Positions 16,079-25,866 are shown, counted from the stretch's first letter. The stretch: DNA of 64,000 nt from CAVXNP01 sp963763305 (GCA_963763305.1 CAVXNP010000002.1:124001-188000); one strand, 5' to 3'. Translations and numbers: made by a program. The notes: generated from the letters alone by a model not told the origin.

Positions 16079-16900
16079 CTAGGCGGACGCCTCTCGCAAC
16101 GGAATCGCGGTACGCAGCGAGATCGCGATGGACACAGCCATGGCGGTCTGGAAGTACAGGCTCACGACAATTGCGTCGAAATTCTGCAGGCCGAACGCCG
16201 CATTGACCGCGTGGAGCAGCATGTAGGTGCTGAAGGCGATGCTGATCAGGGCAAAGACGGTCAGTTGCGCGGCGATGCTACGGTTGCGTGCTTCCGGGTT
16301 GGGCTGCGGTGCGATGCTGCGGCCGCGCAGTTTCCACCCGCCGAGCAGGGCCAGCAGGCCGTTGGTCGCCAGCACGGTCAGGTTCCGTGCCAGCGTCTGG
16401 TTATCGAGGACGAAGCCATGCAGGTACAGGTCCGCAAGCACGGCAATCGCCATCATGGCCAGCGCCAGCGCGAGCAGCCACGACGGAATCAACCCGAACA
16501 GGCGGCGGGGAGCCAGGCTGGCGCTGCGTTGTTTCATGGGTTGCAGCTCGCGCAGGCGGCGGAACAGATTGAATGTGAAAAGATCCATGAGCAGCATCGG
16601 CAGGAACTGCGCGCCACCGAAGAACGCCGGCCAGGACTCGGGGATGGGCGCTTCGGTTCCGTGAAATTTATAGACAATGGCCATAAGCGCGAGCCCCGTC
16701 AGCAACAGCACGTGATTGGACCAGGTGAAGACGGTCAGACCGGTGCGATAGGCGGACAAAGGGCGCGGGGAGATCTGTGGATCGGTCGACGCCTGGAAGG
16801 CATCCAGGACTTCGCTCAGGCGGCGCTTGACGCGATACGGTACGAACGCCGAGATCAGCAGTATCTGCGCCAGGAATACAAAGTAGAAGATGATGTTCAT
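16079..16900 (-). CDS. integral membrane protein in GntR operon
   Basis: 273 residues with seven or so hydrophobic spans (FYFVFLAQILLISAFVPY at the N-terminus; TWSNHVLLLTGLALMAIVY; WLLALALAMMAIAVLADLYL and others). I do not recognise a transport family. The start ATG overlaps the stop of the GntR-type regulator (ATGA), so the two are translated together and the regulator probably controls this gene. YtrA-type GntR regulators usually sit at the head of transporter operons; here no ATPase follows, so this may be a shortened or different type of system. Confidence 0.75.
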   Translation of the reverse strand: MNIIFYFVFLAQILLISAFVPYRVKRRLSEVLDAFQASTDPQISPRPLSAYRTGLTVFTWSNHVLLLTGLALMAIVYKFHGTEAPIPESWPAFFGGAQFLPMLLMDLFTFNLFRRLRELQPMKQRSASLAPRRLFGLIPSWLLALALAMMAIAVLADLYLHGFVLDNQTLARNLTVLATNGLLALLGGWKLRGRSIAPQPNPEARNRSIAAQLTVFALISIAFSTYMLLHAVNAAFGLQNFDAIVVSLYFQTAMAVSIAISLRTAIPLREASA

Positions 16901-17292
16901 GGGGTCGTGGCTCCGGTGTGACGCGAATTCATGACATCGATGAATGCGATGCGAATCTCCGAGTCGGTGGCACCTGCCTCGCGCAGGGATTGGATGCTTT
17001 GTTGAAGGGTGTCGCGCACCATGGCGGGCAGATCGACCCGGCAGTTGGCTGCGGCGTCGGGATGCACCACGGTGCCCCGATAACCGCGGGGCTGGATCAC
17101 GGCGTCACGTTCCAGCAGGCGATAGGCCTTGGCCACCGTCTTGTTGTTGAGATCCAGGTCGCCGGCCAGCTGGCGGATCGAGGGCACGGGATCGCCTGCG
17201 CGCAGCGTGCCGGACTGCACCGCAGCCTTGATCTGCGCGATCAACTGCGCAAACAGGGGTTCGGGGGCGTCGATGTCGATGTGGATGTCCAT
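16897..17292 (-). CDS. GntR-family transcriptional regulator, YtrA subgroup
   Basis: 131 residues: an N-terminal winged helix (LFAQLIAQIKAAVQSGTL, then VPSIRQLAGDLDLNNKTVAK and AYRLLERDAVI with the wing RGYRGTVV) and a short C-terminal helical dimer region of about 50 residues. The small effector-less tail is typical of the YtrA subgroup, which represses its own operon. It is followed with a 4-base overlap by the membrane protein gene. A palindrome 15-48 bases upstream of the start is a good candidate operator. Confidence 0.9.
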   Translation of the reverse strand: MDIHIDIDAPEPLFAQLIAQIKAAVQSGTLRAGDPVPSIRQLAGDLDLNNKTVAKAYRLLERDAVIQPRGYRGTVVHPDAAANCRVDLPAMVRDTLQQSIQSLREAGATDSEIRIAFIDVMNSRHTGATTP

Positions 17293-17307
17293 CTTGGCTG
17301 TGCCTCA

Positions 17308-17340
17308 TGTACCACATGTAGTACGTGGTGACATGGTACA
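17308..17340. promoter_or_regulatory. candidate GntR operator
   Basis: TGTACCA (17308-17314) and TGGTACA (17334-17340) form an inverted repeat, with an inner CCAC...GTGG pair. It lies directly upstream of the GntR-type regulator start, as autoregulated YtrA operators do. Confidence 0.6.
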
Positions 17341-17581
17341 TATGGATCGTCGGTCTTGCAACTAATGCCCGTCCAACGACAAGTCGACGGGGACACATCC
17401 TGGGTGGTCACCTGCAGCGACGGCGCCGGCGCTGGCGTTACGGTCTGCAACGGCAGTGCATTGGCGAACAGCGCACTATGCGCCGGTTCGGCCCGAAAAC
17501 TGACCGGGTCAGTGCGCTTACTGCCATGGTCGCTGCGAAACGGCGTGTCGGCGCGGCGGGCAGGTGGAGTGCCAGCAGGCC

Positions 17582-18316
17582 TCAGCCGACAAAGAGCAAC
17601 AGCACGGTGTAGGCGGCCACGCCGATCGCAAAGGGTACGAAGCTGCTGCGGCGTTCCTCCGGCAGCTCCTCCTTGAGCACGTTGAGCACCACGCCGCCGC
17701 CGAGAAAGGCGGTCAGGGCGACCATCGCAACTTCGCTGATCGAGGCGTACAGGGCGATCGCGTAACCAAGCACTACCGCTGCGGCCAGCAGCCAGCGGCC
17801 GACCCGATGGTAGCGCTCGCTATAGTCCTGGCGCAGGCCGTAGTCATTGACGAAAAAGTGCAGCAGCATCGCAAACCAGAACAGCAGCAGCTGGGTCATG
17901 CCGTGGGCGGGGCGGTGCAGCAGCAGGTAGCCGATCAAGACGTTGTAGAGCCCGAACGAGCCCATGTGCAGCCAGAACACATGGGCCTGCGCAGCATCCA
18001 CCTGGCGCCGCTCCCGGTTGTGCCGACGCGACACCTTGGCCGCGCGCTCCAGACCGTAGAACACCGCCAGTCCGAGTAGCGCGATGATCCATACGTGCGA
18101 TTCGATTTGCACCAGCTCGGCGATACCTGCTTCGCGCAGCGTGTTCTGCCCGGCGGCCAGTTCCGGCAACAGGTGCACGAATACATAGGCTACCGAGATG
18201 CCACTGGCAAACGACAGCCAGCCGCTGCGCGGAATGCGGTTGAGAAAGCGCAGCTTGCCCGACAGCAGGTGGACCAGCCCCAACGCCAGCGCGAGAAACA
18301 AAGCCAGAACGTCCAT
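17582..18316 (-). CDS. ZIP-like multi-span membrane protein
   Basis: 244 residues with about eight hydrophobic segments. FLALALGLVHLLSG, a GISVAYVFVHLLPEL segment and a late EVAMVALTAFLGGGVVLNVL resemble ZIP-type metal transporters, including His and Glu inside spans (VHLLPEL, KEELPEE). The His-rich loop of classical ZIPs is short here (RRHNRER). Metal transport is an inference. The start ATG 18316 begins the first span; longer frames upstream are not protein-like. Confidence 0.65.
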   Translation of the reverse strand: MDVLALFLALALGLVHLLSGKLRFLNRIPRSGWLSFASGISVAYVFVHLLPELAAGQNTLREAGIAELVQIESHVWIIALLGLAVFYGLERAAKVSRRHNRERRQVDAAQAHVFWLHMGSFGLYNVLIGYLLLHRPAHGMTQLLLFWFAMLLHFFVNDYGLRQDYSERYHRVGRWLLAAAVVLGYAIALYASISEVAMVALTAFLGGGVVLNVLKEELPEERRSSFVPFAIGVAAYTVLLLFVG

Positions 18317-18611
18317 GCGCCATGGGTATCGCCCCGGACGGCTCGATGGCGTGAACCGGCCAGATACGACCTTGCGCCTCGCCACCTGGCCACCTGGCCC
18401 GTGCGACGGTTCTATCGCGTGCAGGGCGTGCGAACCCGAAAGGCAGGCGATCCCCGACGCCCGACTTGGCGTCCACCCTGGCACTGGTGCGGCTCCCCCG
18501 CCCAGCTCGCCACGAAGGCCTGAGCCGCCTCGCGGAAAGGTGACTGCCAGCGCTTTTTTGGTACTCCGCGGCACGCTAGGCTGAAGCCGTCGAAGACCGG
18601 GGGGTGACGGC

Positions 18612-19079
18612 ATGTTCGATGCATTCAAGACAGGTACCGGGGCGCAGGTCTGGCAGGAACTGGTGCAGGAGGCCGCTGGCCGGGTCGGCCATCCGCTGGA
18701 CGAGTCGGGCGAGGCCTACCTGGTATTCATGCTGCTGCGCTACCAGGGCGATGCCTGGTTGCTCTCGCACGTCCTGGGGCTGGACTGGCTGGACGCGCAC
18801 AACCTGGTCGGCACCGCACGCGCCGATACCCTGCGTGACGTGGGCGATCGCTGCCTGCTGGTGGCCGGCCTGTTCCCGGGCCTGGCCGAGCGTCGGCGGG
18901 TCAACGTGGACTACTACATCGACATTGGCCGCAGCGCCTACCAAGGCGTCGCCGAGGTGGGCCGCCAGGCTTACGCGGCGCTGTATCGACAACTGGCCCG
19001 CAGCTACCTGGACCTGGTCGAAACGCTCAACGCAGTGCGCTCGCTGGCTCAGCCCGAACTGATCCGGCTGACTCGCTGA
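18612..19079 (+). CDS. conserved-looking hypothetical cytosolic protein
   Basis: 155 residues from ATG 18612 after GGGGTGACGGC. Soluble and acidic, mostly helical, with no signal peptide or membrane span. Motifs visible are HPLDESGEAYLVFMLLRYQG and a RRVNVDYYIDIGRSAYQGVA stretch. I do not recognise a domain. Codon use fits the core genome, so the gene is probably real and resident. Confidence 0.65.
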   Translation: MFDAFKTGTGAQVWQELVQEAAGRVGHPLDESGEAYLVFMLLRYQGDAWLLSHVLGLDWLDAHNLVGTARADTLRDVGDRCLLVAGLFPGLAERRRVNVDYYIDIGRSAYQGVAEVGRQAYAALYRQLARSYLDLVETLNAVRSLAQPELIRLTR

Positions 19080-19357
19080 CGCCAGCGGCTACCTGGCGGC
19101 GTGCCCTGCGTATCCGTCCACATGCAGCGCGGGAAGCGCGCCAGCGAGGCGGTCGGTATCCGTGCGGCCAAGGAAGCTGATGCCGTTGGAGGCGTCGACC
19201 TTGCGCGTGCGATGAACGGAACAAAGGAAGACCTGGCTTGAATCCCTCGACGGTCCTTTTGCATTGCCCATCATGTTTCCGCGGGCTGGACAGATCGAGC
19301 ACGTTCCCTATAGTGACAGGCGGGGCCGGGAGGGCGCCGTTCCATACAGGGGAAAAC

Positions 19358-19795
19358 ATGTTTTCTATCGCAAGAACTGCGGGCGCCGCGTGCCTCGTGG
19401 CGGGTCTGGCTGCGTGCTCGACCATGACTCATGTCAGCTCGGCCGCGCCCGGTACGCAGCTGGCGATCAAGCACCAGGCGCCGGTGGTGCCATCCACCGT
19501 GAAGATGAAGGACACCAGCTTCGGAAACTACGAGTTCAAGGCCGAAAGTGACGGGCACGATGCGCTTTACGGCGTCTTGCCGTTGCGTTTCCACGGCGGA
19601 CGGTTGGCGCTCGACATCCTGTTCTTTGCACCGGCTGCGTTTTTCAACCTGCGGGGGGCGTTCCAGTACTACGAGATCGACGCGGACAAGGGTGTCATCC
19701 GGTACAGGGAGGATCCCGAAGATCCGTGGATGGAGTACCGACCGTCGAGCGCCGAGCGCGAGCGTGCCCGGCAGTTCTTCGGCGTGAACGGCTGA
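19358..19795 (+). CDS. small lipoprotein of unknown function
   Basis: 145 residues. MFSIARTAGAACLVAGLAAC gives a lipoprotein signal with lipobox GLAAC. The mature part ends in a hydrophobic segment (LDILFFAPAAFFNLRGAFQY) and YEIDADKGVIRYRED, a strand-rich end. ATG 19358 follows CAGGGGAAAAC. A second small lipoprotein gene follows 145 bases on, after a terminator. The family is unknown. Confidence 0.75.
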   Translation: MFSIARTAGAACLVAGLAACSTMTHVSSAAPGTQLAIKHQAPVVPSTVKMKDTSFGNYEFKAESDGHDALYGVLPLRFHGGRLALDILFFAPAAFFNLRGAFQYYEIDADKGVIRYREDPEDPWMEYRPSSAERERARQFFGVNG

Positions 19796-19899
19796 AGCGC
19801 GGCTGGACCGGGCAAGAGCGCACGTGTGCGATCCGGTTTGGAGCCGGTCGACCTGCCGGGGCGCCTGGTCGGAATCATGACGTCAGGTTTTGAAAGGAA

Positions 19900-19925
19900 A
19901 CAGCCGCATGGTGCGGCTGTGTTTT
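19900..19925 (+). terminator. rho-independent terminator
   Basis: A 9 bp perfect stem ACAGCCGCA / TGCGGCTGT with loop TGG, then GTTTT. It lies between the two lipoprotein genes. Confidence 0.85.
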
Positions 19926-19939
19926 ACAGGGGGTAACAG

Positions 19940-20521
19940 ATGAAGCAGTGGATTGCGTTGCTGGCCGCAGCGCTGGTGATGTCCGGGTGTTCGATCAAGC
20001 ACGACGTGGTCAAGGATTACCCGCAATACCTGGTGAACAATCAGGGCAACTCCCATCTGCCGACCACGTCGGCGGCATCCGGATACGCGGTAACGCCGTC
20101 GACCCAGGCCAACCACTACGAGTTTCGCTCTGCGATGGCCGGCTATGCGAATGTCTGGGTGGTGGAGTTTGGTCGCTTGCTGGACGACACCATGCAGTCG
20201 AGCGATGTCCAGGCGGCCTTCGGCAAGCTCATGAAGGTGAACGGCTCCGACCCGGGCGACGGCTTGCTGGTGTTCGATCTGCAGAACTACAACTATGCCG
20301 AGCTGGGTGCCCACGTCACCCTGAAGGTGACCTACCGCCGCGGCGGCAAGGACGTCTTCAGCAAGGTCTATCAGGCCGATGGAACGACCCAGGGTGGCAA
20401 GATGTTCTGGGGTGGCGCGTTCGCCATGAAGAACGCGGTCCAGCAATCGAGCAAGCTGGCTCTGGACCACATCCTGATGCAGTTGATCAACGACCTCAAC
20501 GCGGCGCCCGTCGCGGGCTGA
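19940..20521 (+). CDS. lipoprotein of unknown function
   Basis: 193 residues with lipoprotein signal MKQWIALLAAALVMSGC. The mature part contains YEFRSAMAGYANVWVVEFG, a FDLQNYNYAELGAHVTLKV segment and a Gly-rich GGKMFWGGAFAMKNAV segment near the end. It looks like a periplasmic beta-rich lipoprotein; the family is not recognised. The start directly follows GGGGGTAACAG, 14 bases after a terminator, so it must have its own promoter overlapping that hairpin, or depend on readthrough. Confidence 0.75.
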   Translation: MKQWIALLAAALVMSGCSIKHDVVKDYPQYLVNNQGNSHLPTTSAASGYAVTPSTQANHYEFRSAMAGYANVWVVEFGRLLDDTMQSSDVQAAFGKLMKVNGSDPGDGLLVFDLQNYNYAELGAHVTLKVTYRRGGKDVFSKVYQADGTTQGGKMFWGGAFAMKNAVQQSSKLALDHILMQLINDLNAAPVAG

Positions 20522-20533
20522 GGCAGCGGGAAC

Positions 20534-20584
20534 GGGGGCGGGGTCGACTCGGGGTTTGCATGGAGTCGACGCTGCCCCTGTTTT
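20534..20584 (+). terminator. rho-independent terminator
   Basis: GGGGGCGGGGTCGACTC pairs with GAGTCGACGCTGCCCCT with two internal mismatches, followed by TTTT. It starts 12 bases after the lipoprotein stop codon. Confidence 0.8.
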
Positions 20585-20933
20585 CCCCCGGGGGCGCGGT
20601 GGAGCCGTGGCCGCACCCTGATGGAGAACGCGCCGGGCTTTCCCGTGGCCCACGATCCACACCGCCCGTGGTGGTGATGCCCGCGCCGGTGCGAGTGCGC
20701 TGACAGGGCGTGGGTGGACACTTTCGTGCCGCGAACGCGAACCGGGGCGGGTGGAGCTGGCCCGGGCGTTGACGGACACCTCCCGCACGGCCGTTGCGCG
20801 GCTGGGCCGGCAGGCCAGCACCGGTACCGAGCCGCCCTTCAGGAGCAATCGGGGGCAGGGGCTCCCGAACCCATCACCCGGCGACCATGATGGCCTCCGT
20901 AGAGTCTGAGCCAGGGCAACGCAGAGGTATCCC
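20585..20933. other. intergenic, nothing recognised
   Basis: 349 GC-rich bases with no convincing frame. It contains GGACACCTCCCGCACGGCC, which recurs at about 21786, so a short dispersed repeat or old duplication may be present. Confidence 0.4.
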
Positions 20934-21578
20934 ATGGCATGGCTGATCGAGCACCAGCGGCTGATCTCGCTACTGGTCAACGTGGGGATGCTGATCGTCT
21001 GGATCGTCTACCTGCAGGTCTTCTCCGCCGGGTTCCGGCGGCAGCGCAAGGCGACCATTCTCATCACCGTTGGCCAGGACCAGGGCCTGGACGCCCACTG
21101 CCTGGTGACCAACATGAGCGCCGAGCCCATCTACATCCACACCGTGTTCGCCACGCTGCGCTGGCCGGACGGCGAAGCGACGTGTCCGGTCACGGAGCTG
21201 GGTGGCGAGCGATGGAGCCAGCCGTCCGACCTGCATCTGTGGACCCGGCAAGGCCCGCTTGCAAGCGCACACATCCGCGACATGGGCACGCTCAAAGGCA
21301 TCGTCGACCACGTGCGCACCTCCGCATCCGCGGCCGGCGGCCCGCCGACGCAAGCGCAGTGGCTGACGCTGGAAATCCGGGTGGTCGCCCTCTATGCCTC
21401 CGAAGACTTGCCGGTTGCGGCCAGCCGGCGCTTTGACATCGTGCAGGCCGACCACGGGCCTGATCCGCGTCCACACAGCTACACCGCCCAGCAGATCCGT
21501 TCGCGGCGGGAGCGCAGGCAGATCGCGCATGCGCTTGATCCAGGCAAAGGGGCGCCGCTCCGCCGCCAGGATCCGTAG
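20934..21578 (+). CDS. single-span membrane-anchored hypothetical protein
   Basis: 214 residues. One hydrophobic span near the N-terminus (LISLLVNVGMLIVWIVYLQV) is followed by a basic stretch and a long soluble domain with strands such as KATILITVGQDQGL and QWLTLEIRVVALYASED. The C-terminus is very basic and polar. I do not recognise the family. Codon use fits the neighbours and the frame is uninterrupted. Confidence 0.65.
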   Translation: MAWLIEHQRLISLLVNVGMLIVWIVYLQVFSAGFRRQRKATILITVGQDQGLDAHCLVTNMSAEPIYIHTVFATLRWPDGEATCPVTELGGERWSQPSDLHLWTRQGPLASAHIRDMGTLKGIVDHVRTSASAAGGPPTQAQWLTLEIRVVALYASEDLPVAASRRFDIVQADHGPDPRPHSYTAQQIRSRRERRQIAHALDPGKGAPLRRQDP

Positions 21579-21813
21579 GAAACCGCTTTCCCGTCGCCGG
21601 TCGCGCAAAAGCCGGTCTGCGCCCTGGCGCTGACCACGCGGTTGTGCTTCGTGCCCGCGCCAAGGCAGGGGCAGCATGAGCTTGGCCAAGCGGCGGCGGA
21701 AGAGTCGAGCCCTCGTCTGACCGCTGTCCTGGCCGCGCGCCTGGCATGCGGCGGTTTCGGCTCTGCTTCCGGCGCCTGCCGGCGGGGACACCTCCCGCAC
21801 GGCCCCCGGGCGG

Positions 21814-22170
21814 TCAGGCCGGCAGGCTGACCACCGGTACGAAGCCGCCGAAGATCATCCGCTTGCCGTCGAAGGGCCCGGCGCCGGCAGCTTCCATGCG
21901 CGGGTCCTTCATGCATTTCTCCATGCCCGCGTCACGGGTGGCCTTGTCGGGCCATTCGATCCACGAGAACACCACCGTTTCGTTGTCCGTTGCCTGCACG
22001 GCGCGACGGAAGTCGGTGAGCTTGCCGTCGGGCACGTCGTCTCCCCAGCATTCGACCACGCGCGTGGCACCGAACTCCAAAAACAGACGGTCGAAGGTAT
22101 TGGCGTGCGCAATGAATGGCTCGCGCTGGTTATGGGGGACGGCGATCACGAAACCATCGATGTAGGACAT
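21814..22170 (-). CDS. DUF1428 (YbaA-like) protein
   Basis: 118 residues starting MSYIDGFVIAVPH, then WGDDVPDGKLTDFRRAV and FSWIEWPDKATRDAGMEKC. These match DUF1428 proteins, small ferredoxin-like-fold cytosolic proteins of unknown function related to dimeric alpha-beta barrel enzymes. The start at 22170 is preceded by GGAG. The longer frame upstream is not used. It stands alone. Confidence 0.9.
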   Translation of the reverse strand: MSYIDGFVIAVPHNQREPFIAHANTFDRLFLEFGATRVVECWGDDVPDGKLTDFRRAVQATDNETVVFSWIEWPDKATRDAGMEKCMKDPRMEAAGAGPFDGKRMIFGGFVPVVSLPA

Positions 22171-22381
22171 GAATGTCTCCTGGTGGCGGGTGGCTCCAAG
22201 CCGGTACGGGTGCTCCTCCCCAGGACGACGAACCGGGAGCGCACGAATCGACCGAAACGGGCGCACCTGGACCGAGCGGTTCCCTGCGCGGCGGAAACGG
22301 GGTCGGCCTGGCACGTCTGCAACAGGAAATGACCGGCCCCGTCCAGGCCTGGAGCGTGTTTCGCCCGCCCGCAAAGACCGG

Positions 22382-24215
22382 TCAGTGCATCCAGCCGAGG
22401 CTGTCCGGCGAGCCATCCGGGTGGGCGAACCAGCGCACGTGGTTGGTGCCACCGCAGCCGACGCCGTGGGTCTGGGTGGCCACCGCGCCGTTGAACGTGG
22501 TCAGCGCAGACTGGTAGCAGCTGCCCTGGTTGTCACGGAAGCGGTACTGGGCCTGGCCGTACCAGCCGAAGTCGACCTCGGGCCGCCAGGAGCGGTTGGA
22601 GCTGAAGCTGTCACGTACGCGCCGGGCGTAGCGGCCAAAGCCGGCCTTCTGGTAGAGCGCGTCCAGGTTGCGGTGCTGTTCGGCGCTGGCTCCGGCCTGC
22701 GTGGGCTCGGTCTGCGGCCCGTCGCCATAGTCGACGACCTGTCCGAGCATGTAGTACTCCAGGTGCAGCGGGTAGGACGCGCTGCGTACCTCATCGTTCA
22801 ACACGATGCCCGCCCGGGTCCGACGGCTGTGCTGCAGGGTCTGGCTGGCCAGCCACAGGCGCTGCTGGTACTGCCGGTAGTCGGGCCCGACCCGTCCGTC
22901 CATGTAGAACAACTGCAGGTTGTCGAAATGGCTGGTCTGGCGGACGTTGGCGTCCACGCGACCGTGCGAGGTGTTGACGTAGCCGTGGATGCGGAAGTCA
23001 CGATCCAGCCCGGTGGAGATCATCCCCGAGGCGGTGTCGCCCGTGTTGGCGATCGTGTCGCTGACGGTCGGCGTACCGGGCGAGCCGGCCAGGGTATTGA
23101 TCGTCACCGCACCGCTGACGTGCGCAGCGTGCTTGTCCTGGTAGACCAGCAGATACGCGCTGGCCGGGCGGCTGAGCGCGATCGTGTGGCTGCCCGCTTC
23201 GTTGAGGATGGCCGCGAACGGCGTCAGGTCCACGCGATAGGGCAGGTAGTTGAGCATCTGCGGCGGCTGGGCCGGGGCGTTGAACGTGCTGGGGAAGAAA
23301 GGGTTGCTGTTGGAGGACAGCAGCGGGAACACGGGCGCAATGCCGGCGGGCGTCCCATCGATGCTCACGCGGATCTCGGCGAAGCTGCCGCCGTTGCAGC
23401 CTTGCAGGGGTGGGAAGATGCCGCGCCGGGTTCTGGCCACCCAGGGCGAGTGGGCTGAAGAAGGGCGACAGGGGGTATGCCTCGTGGTCGGTGACACAGG
23501 TGAACCACCAGGGCTCGGCGTTGTAGACGTCCAGGTAGGCGCGCACGATGTTGTGCGGCAGGCTTACCGTATTGGCCTCCGGCATGACCCGGTACGCCGC
23601 GTCGGGCGTCTTCTGGGCCGGCGTTGCCGGCGAGGCGCGATAAAACAGCAACTTCGCGCTCACGCGGGCCTGCTCGTTCGTTATGTTGTCCCCCCAGATG
23701 GACTGCTCCGAGACCAGCCCCACCTGGCCGTTGTGCGCGCCGGTCAGTCGTGATGCCAGATCGGTGACGTCACGCTCGGCTTGCCAGGTACCGTTCGGCG
23801 GCATCGGGTGCATTTGCGTCGGCAGGTTGGACAGCGAGCCCTCGAAGATCGGGATGCCGGCCAGGCGGATGTAGGCTTTCGCGGCATCGGAAAACGAGCC
23901 TCCCGCCTCCTCGTCGACCCTCACCTTCAGCACCACCTTGGCCCAGGGACCGGGACAGGCGGCTGGTGGGACGTAGCTGTAGTGGGTACCCGGCTCCGAC
24001 GAGCCGATCAACTGCTCCATCACCACCTCGTCCTGAAACAGGTGGACCACGCAGGGGGCCCCGGCAGCCGCGGGTACGTGGGGCGTCACCGTGGACACCC
24101 CCATCGAGCCCACCTGCATGGGAGCGGCCGATGCTGGTGGGGCCGTGAACAGGGTGCAGGCAGGGGCAAGCAACAAGGCCGCGAGCGTGCGGCCTCCGAG
24201 CGGAAAGAGCTTCAT
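22382..24215 (-). pseudogene. PNGase A-like peptide-N-glycanase with frameshift
   Basis: An exported protein of about 610 residues, with signal peptide MKLFPLGGRTLAALLLAPAC and mature ASAAPMQVG. The sequence follows peptide-N4-(N-acetylglucosaminyl)asparagine amidase A, which removes N-glycans from glycoproteins: a first jelly-roll with GGSFSDAAKAYIRLAGIPIF and LPHNIVRAYLDVYNAEPWWF, then GCNGGSFAEIRVSIDGTPAG and LPYRVDLTPF in the second part. The two halves are in different frames. One extra base restores continuity, most simply an added C in the C4 run opposite 23407-23410. This could be decay or a sequencing error. PNGase A is mainly described from plants and fungi. Confidence 0.78.
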
Positions 24216-24455
24216 GGCGGATCACTCCTTGAACGGGCGCCCCTGTGCGCAGCATGTTCCTCCGCCGCTCGTGAGCGTTTCCCATAACACCGATGTGCCT
24301 GCCCGGATATTTTTTTTCGTTCCGAAGCCGCAACATGATGTCGTACACACCCGGGGGCGATTACGACGGAAAGCACCGCGCCCGGGAGCCTCGGCGCCCA
24401 TCGACCACTCGGGACGGTTGGCTTGCAAACCTTCAATCAAGCGAGTGTCCACCGA

Positions 24456-24857
24456 ATGAGCGCCAACCGCATTTCAACCTTCATCACCACACTCAGCGCC
24501 GTTGTGCAGGCCGCCGGCGGCATTGCGCTGTTGTTCGGATCGGACGAGCTGCTGGTCCCGGTTGTGTCCGGAAAGGCGGCCGGTGTCACGGTGCTGGGGC
24601 AACTGGTGGCCAGCGGCTGGCTGGCTATGGCGTGGCTCAACTGGTGCCAGCGGCATCTGCTCATCGGCGGGATCTATGGCAGGCCGATGGTGCTGGCCAA
24701 CTTCACGCTTTACCTGGTGAGCGCCTCGAGCCTGGTTCATCTGTCGATGGGCAGCGGTTCGCCTGCCGTGGTGATGGTGCCAGCCGTGTTGTTTGGCCTG
24801 CTGACCCTGGTCTACGGCATGCTCTTGTTGAAGGGGCCGTTCGGTTCGGACGGGTAG
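24456..24857 (+). CDS. small integral membrane protein
   Basis: 133 residues with four hydrophobic spans (for example VVQAAGGIALLFGSDELLV, LVASGWLAMAWLNWC, PAVLFGLLTLVYGMLLL). The family is not recognised. The start ATG 24456 is chosen over an in-frame upstream Met because the first span lies a normal distance from it. It stands alone between divergent and convergent genes. Confidence 0.65.
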   Translation: MSANRISTFITTLSAVVQAAGGIALLFGSDELLVPVVSGKAAGVTVLGQLVASGWLAMAWLNWCQRHLLIGGIYGRPMVLANFTLYLVSASSLVHLSMGSGSPAVVMVPAVLFGLLTLVYGMLLLKGPFGSDG

Positions 24858-25108
24858 GGGCACTCTTGCCTGACGGCACCCGGCCGCCCTCTGGCCTGTG
24901 GAAGCGACCTCCATCGCGACGCGCACGGTAGTGCGCGGTGGCGGGCGTCCGGACCCCCGCCAGGGGGCCATCCGGCCACGGGTCCGCTGACCCGGCCATC
25001 GCGACGGAAGTCGCTCCTACAGGCGAGGGGGGCTGGTAGCGGTGCGCCCTGCAGCACGCCCGGGCGCAGCGGGACTGCGCGGCATCGGCGCCACGTTGTG
25101 GCGGCACG
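24858..25108. other. intergenic, nothing recognised
   Basis: About 250 GC-rich bases between two convergent genes, with no supported frame. Confidence 0.4.
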
Positions 25109-25132
25109 AAAAAGGCCGGCGGACGCCGGCCT
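25109..25132 (-). terminator. rho-independent terminator of the secreted protein gene
   Basis: On the minus strand, GGCCGGCG / CGCCGGCC with a short loop is followed by five T. It lies 90 bases after the stop of the minus-strand gene. Confidence 0.8.
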
Positions 25133-25221
25133 GGATGATTCGGGACCGGCGGCCGGCACGGGCACATGGAGAATGAGCTTCCCCCCGCACCAGTTTTCCG
25201 TATCGCCGCCGGTCGGCCGGA

Positions 25222-25734
25222 TCAGTTGGACGCGAGCTGCGAGTTGTGACGCTCGTAGTCGATCAGCAGCTGGTTGGCCCGCGCATAGTCTTTGGACTTG
25301 AGCGCTTCCTGCAGGATCGTCGCGAAGTCCTGATCGCTGACGCCGTCCAGCGAAAGGTGCCCGGACGCACGTGCCCGGTAGGCCGACGCAATCACCGTGG
25401 CCTGGTCGGCCGGGATGCCCAAGCGTTGCCATTCCCTGGCCAGATTCGCGCGGGCCTCGGAGATCGACCACACGCCCTTGGGCCGTTTCTTGCCGACGTT
25501 TGCATCCCAGCGGAGGTTCGCATTCCCTTCGATGCGTTTCCTCATGAGCTGGTAGCGCAGCGCGTTGGCTTCCTGCGCCTGCTGTTGGGTTTGCAACGCA
25601 GGCGTGTCGTGCTGGGTGCTTTGCGATTGCATCGGTTGCGGGGAGGGCCGGGGACTGCCGGCTCCCTGTCCCTGGGCGTGCAGCCCGGTGGCAACCAGGC
25701 AGAACGTTGCCGCGCAAACAAGTCGTGAGTTCAT
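25222..25734 (-). CDS. secreted protein of unknown function
   Basis: 170 residues. MNSRLVCAATFCLVATGLHA is a signal peptide. A Gln-, Pro- and Ser-rich linker follows, then a helical domain (LRYQLMRKRIEGNANLRWDA; QWAR-type repeats; ISEARANLAREWQRLGI; FATILQEALKSKDYARANQL). No family is recognised. ATG 25734 was chosen because the signal peptide begins there. Its terminator lies downstream. Confidence 0.65.
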   Translation of the reverse strand: MNSRLVCAATFCLVATGLHAQGQGAGSPRPSPQPMQSQSTQHDTPALQTQQQAQEANALRYQLMRKRIEGNANLRWDANVGKKRPKGVWSISEARANLAREWQRLGIPADQATVIASAYRARASGHLSLDGVSDQDFATILQEALKSKDYARANQLLIDYERHNSQLASN

Positions 25735-25866
25735 GATGTGTCCTCCGTGAGTTTCGCTCGCGTCCAAACATCCGACGGTCGGGTTTGCTTCAGCGGCCAG
25801 CCTACCTGCCGTGCAACCCGAAGCTGATGCTACACCCAAGGGTTATCATCAGGACGTCGCCCCACC

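Noticed and set aside
21579..21813. Possible zinc-binding SEC-C-like remnant on the minus strand
   Set aside because: Only one CCPC-like stretch, no continuing domain; too weak.
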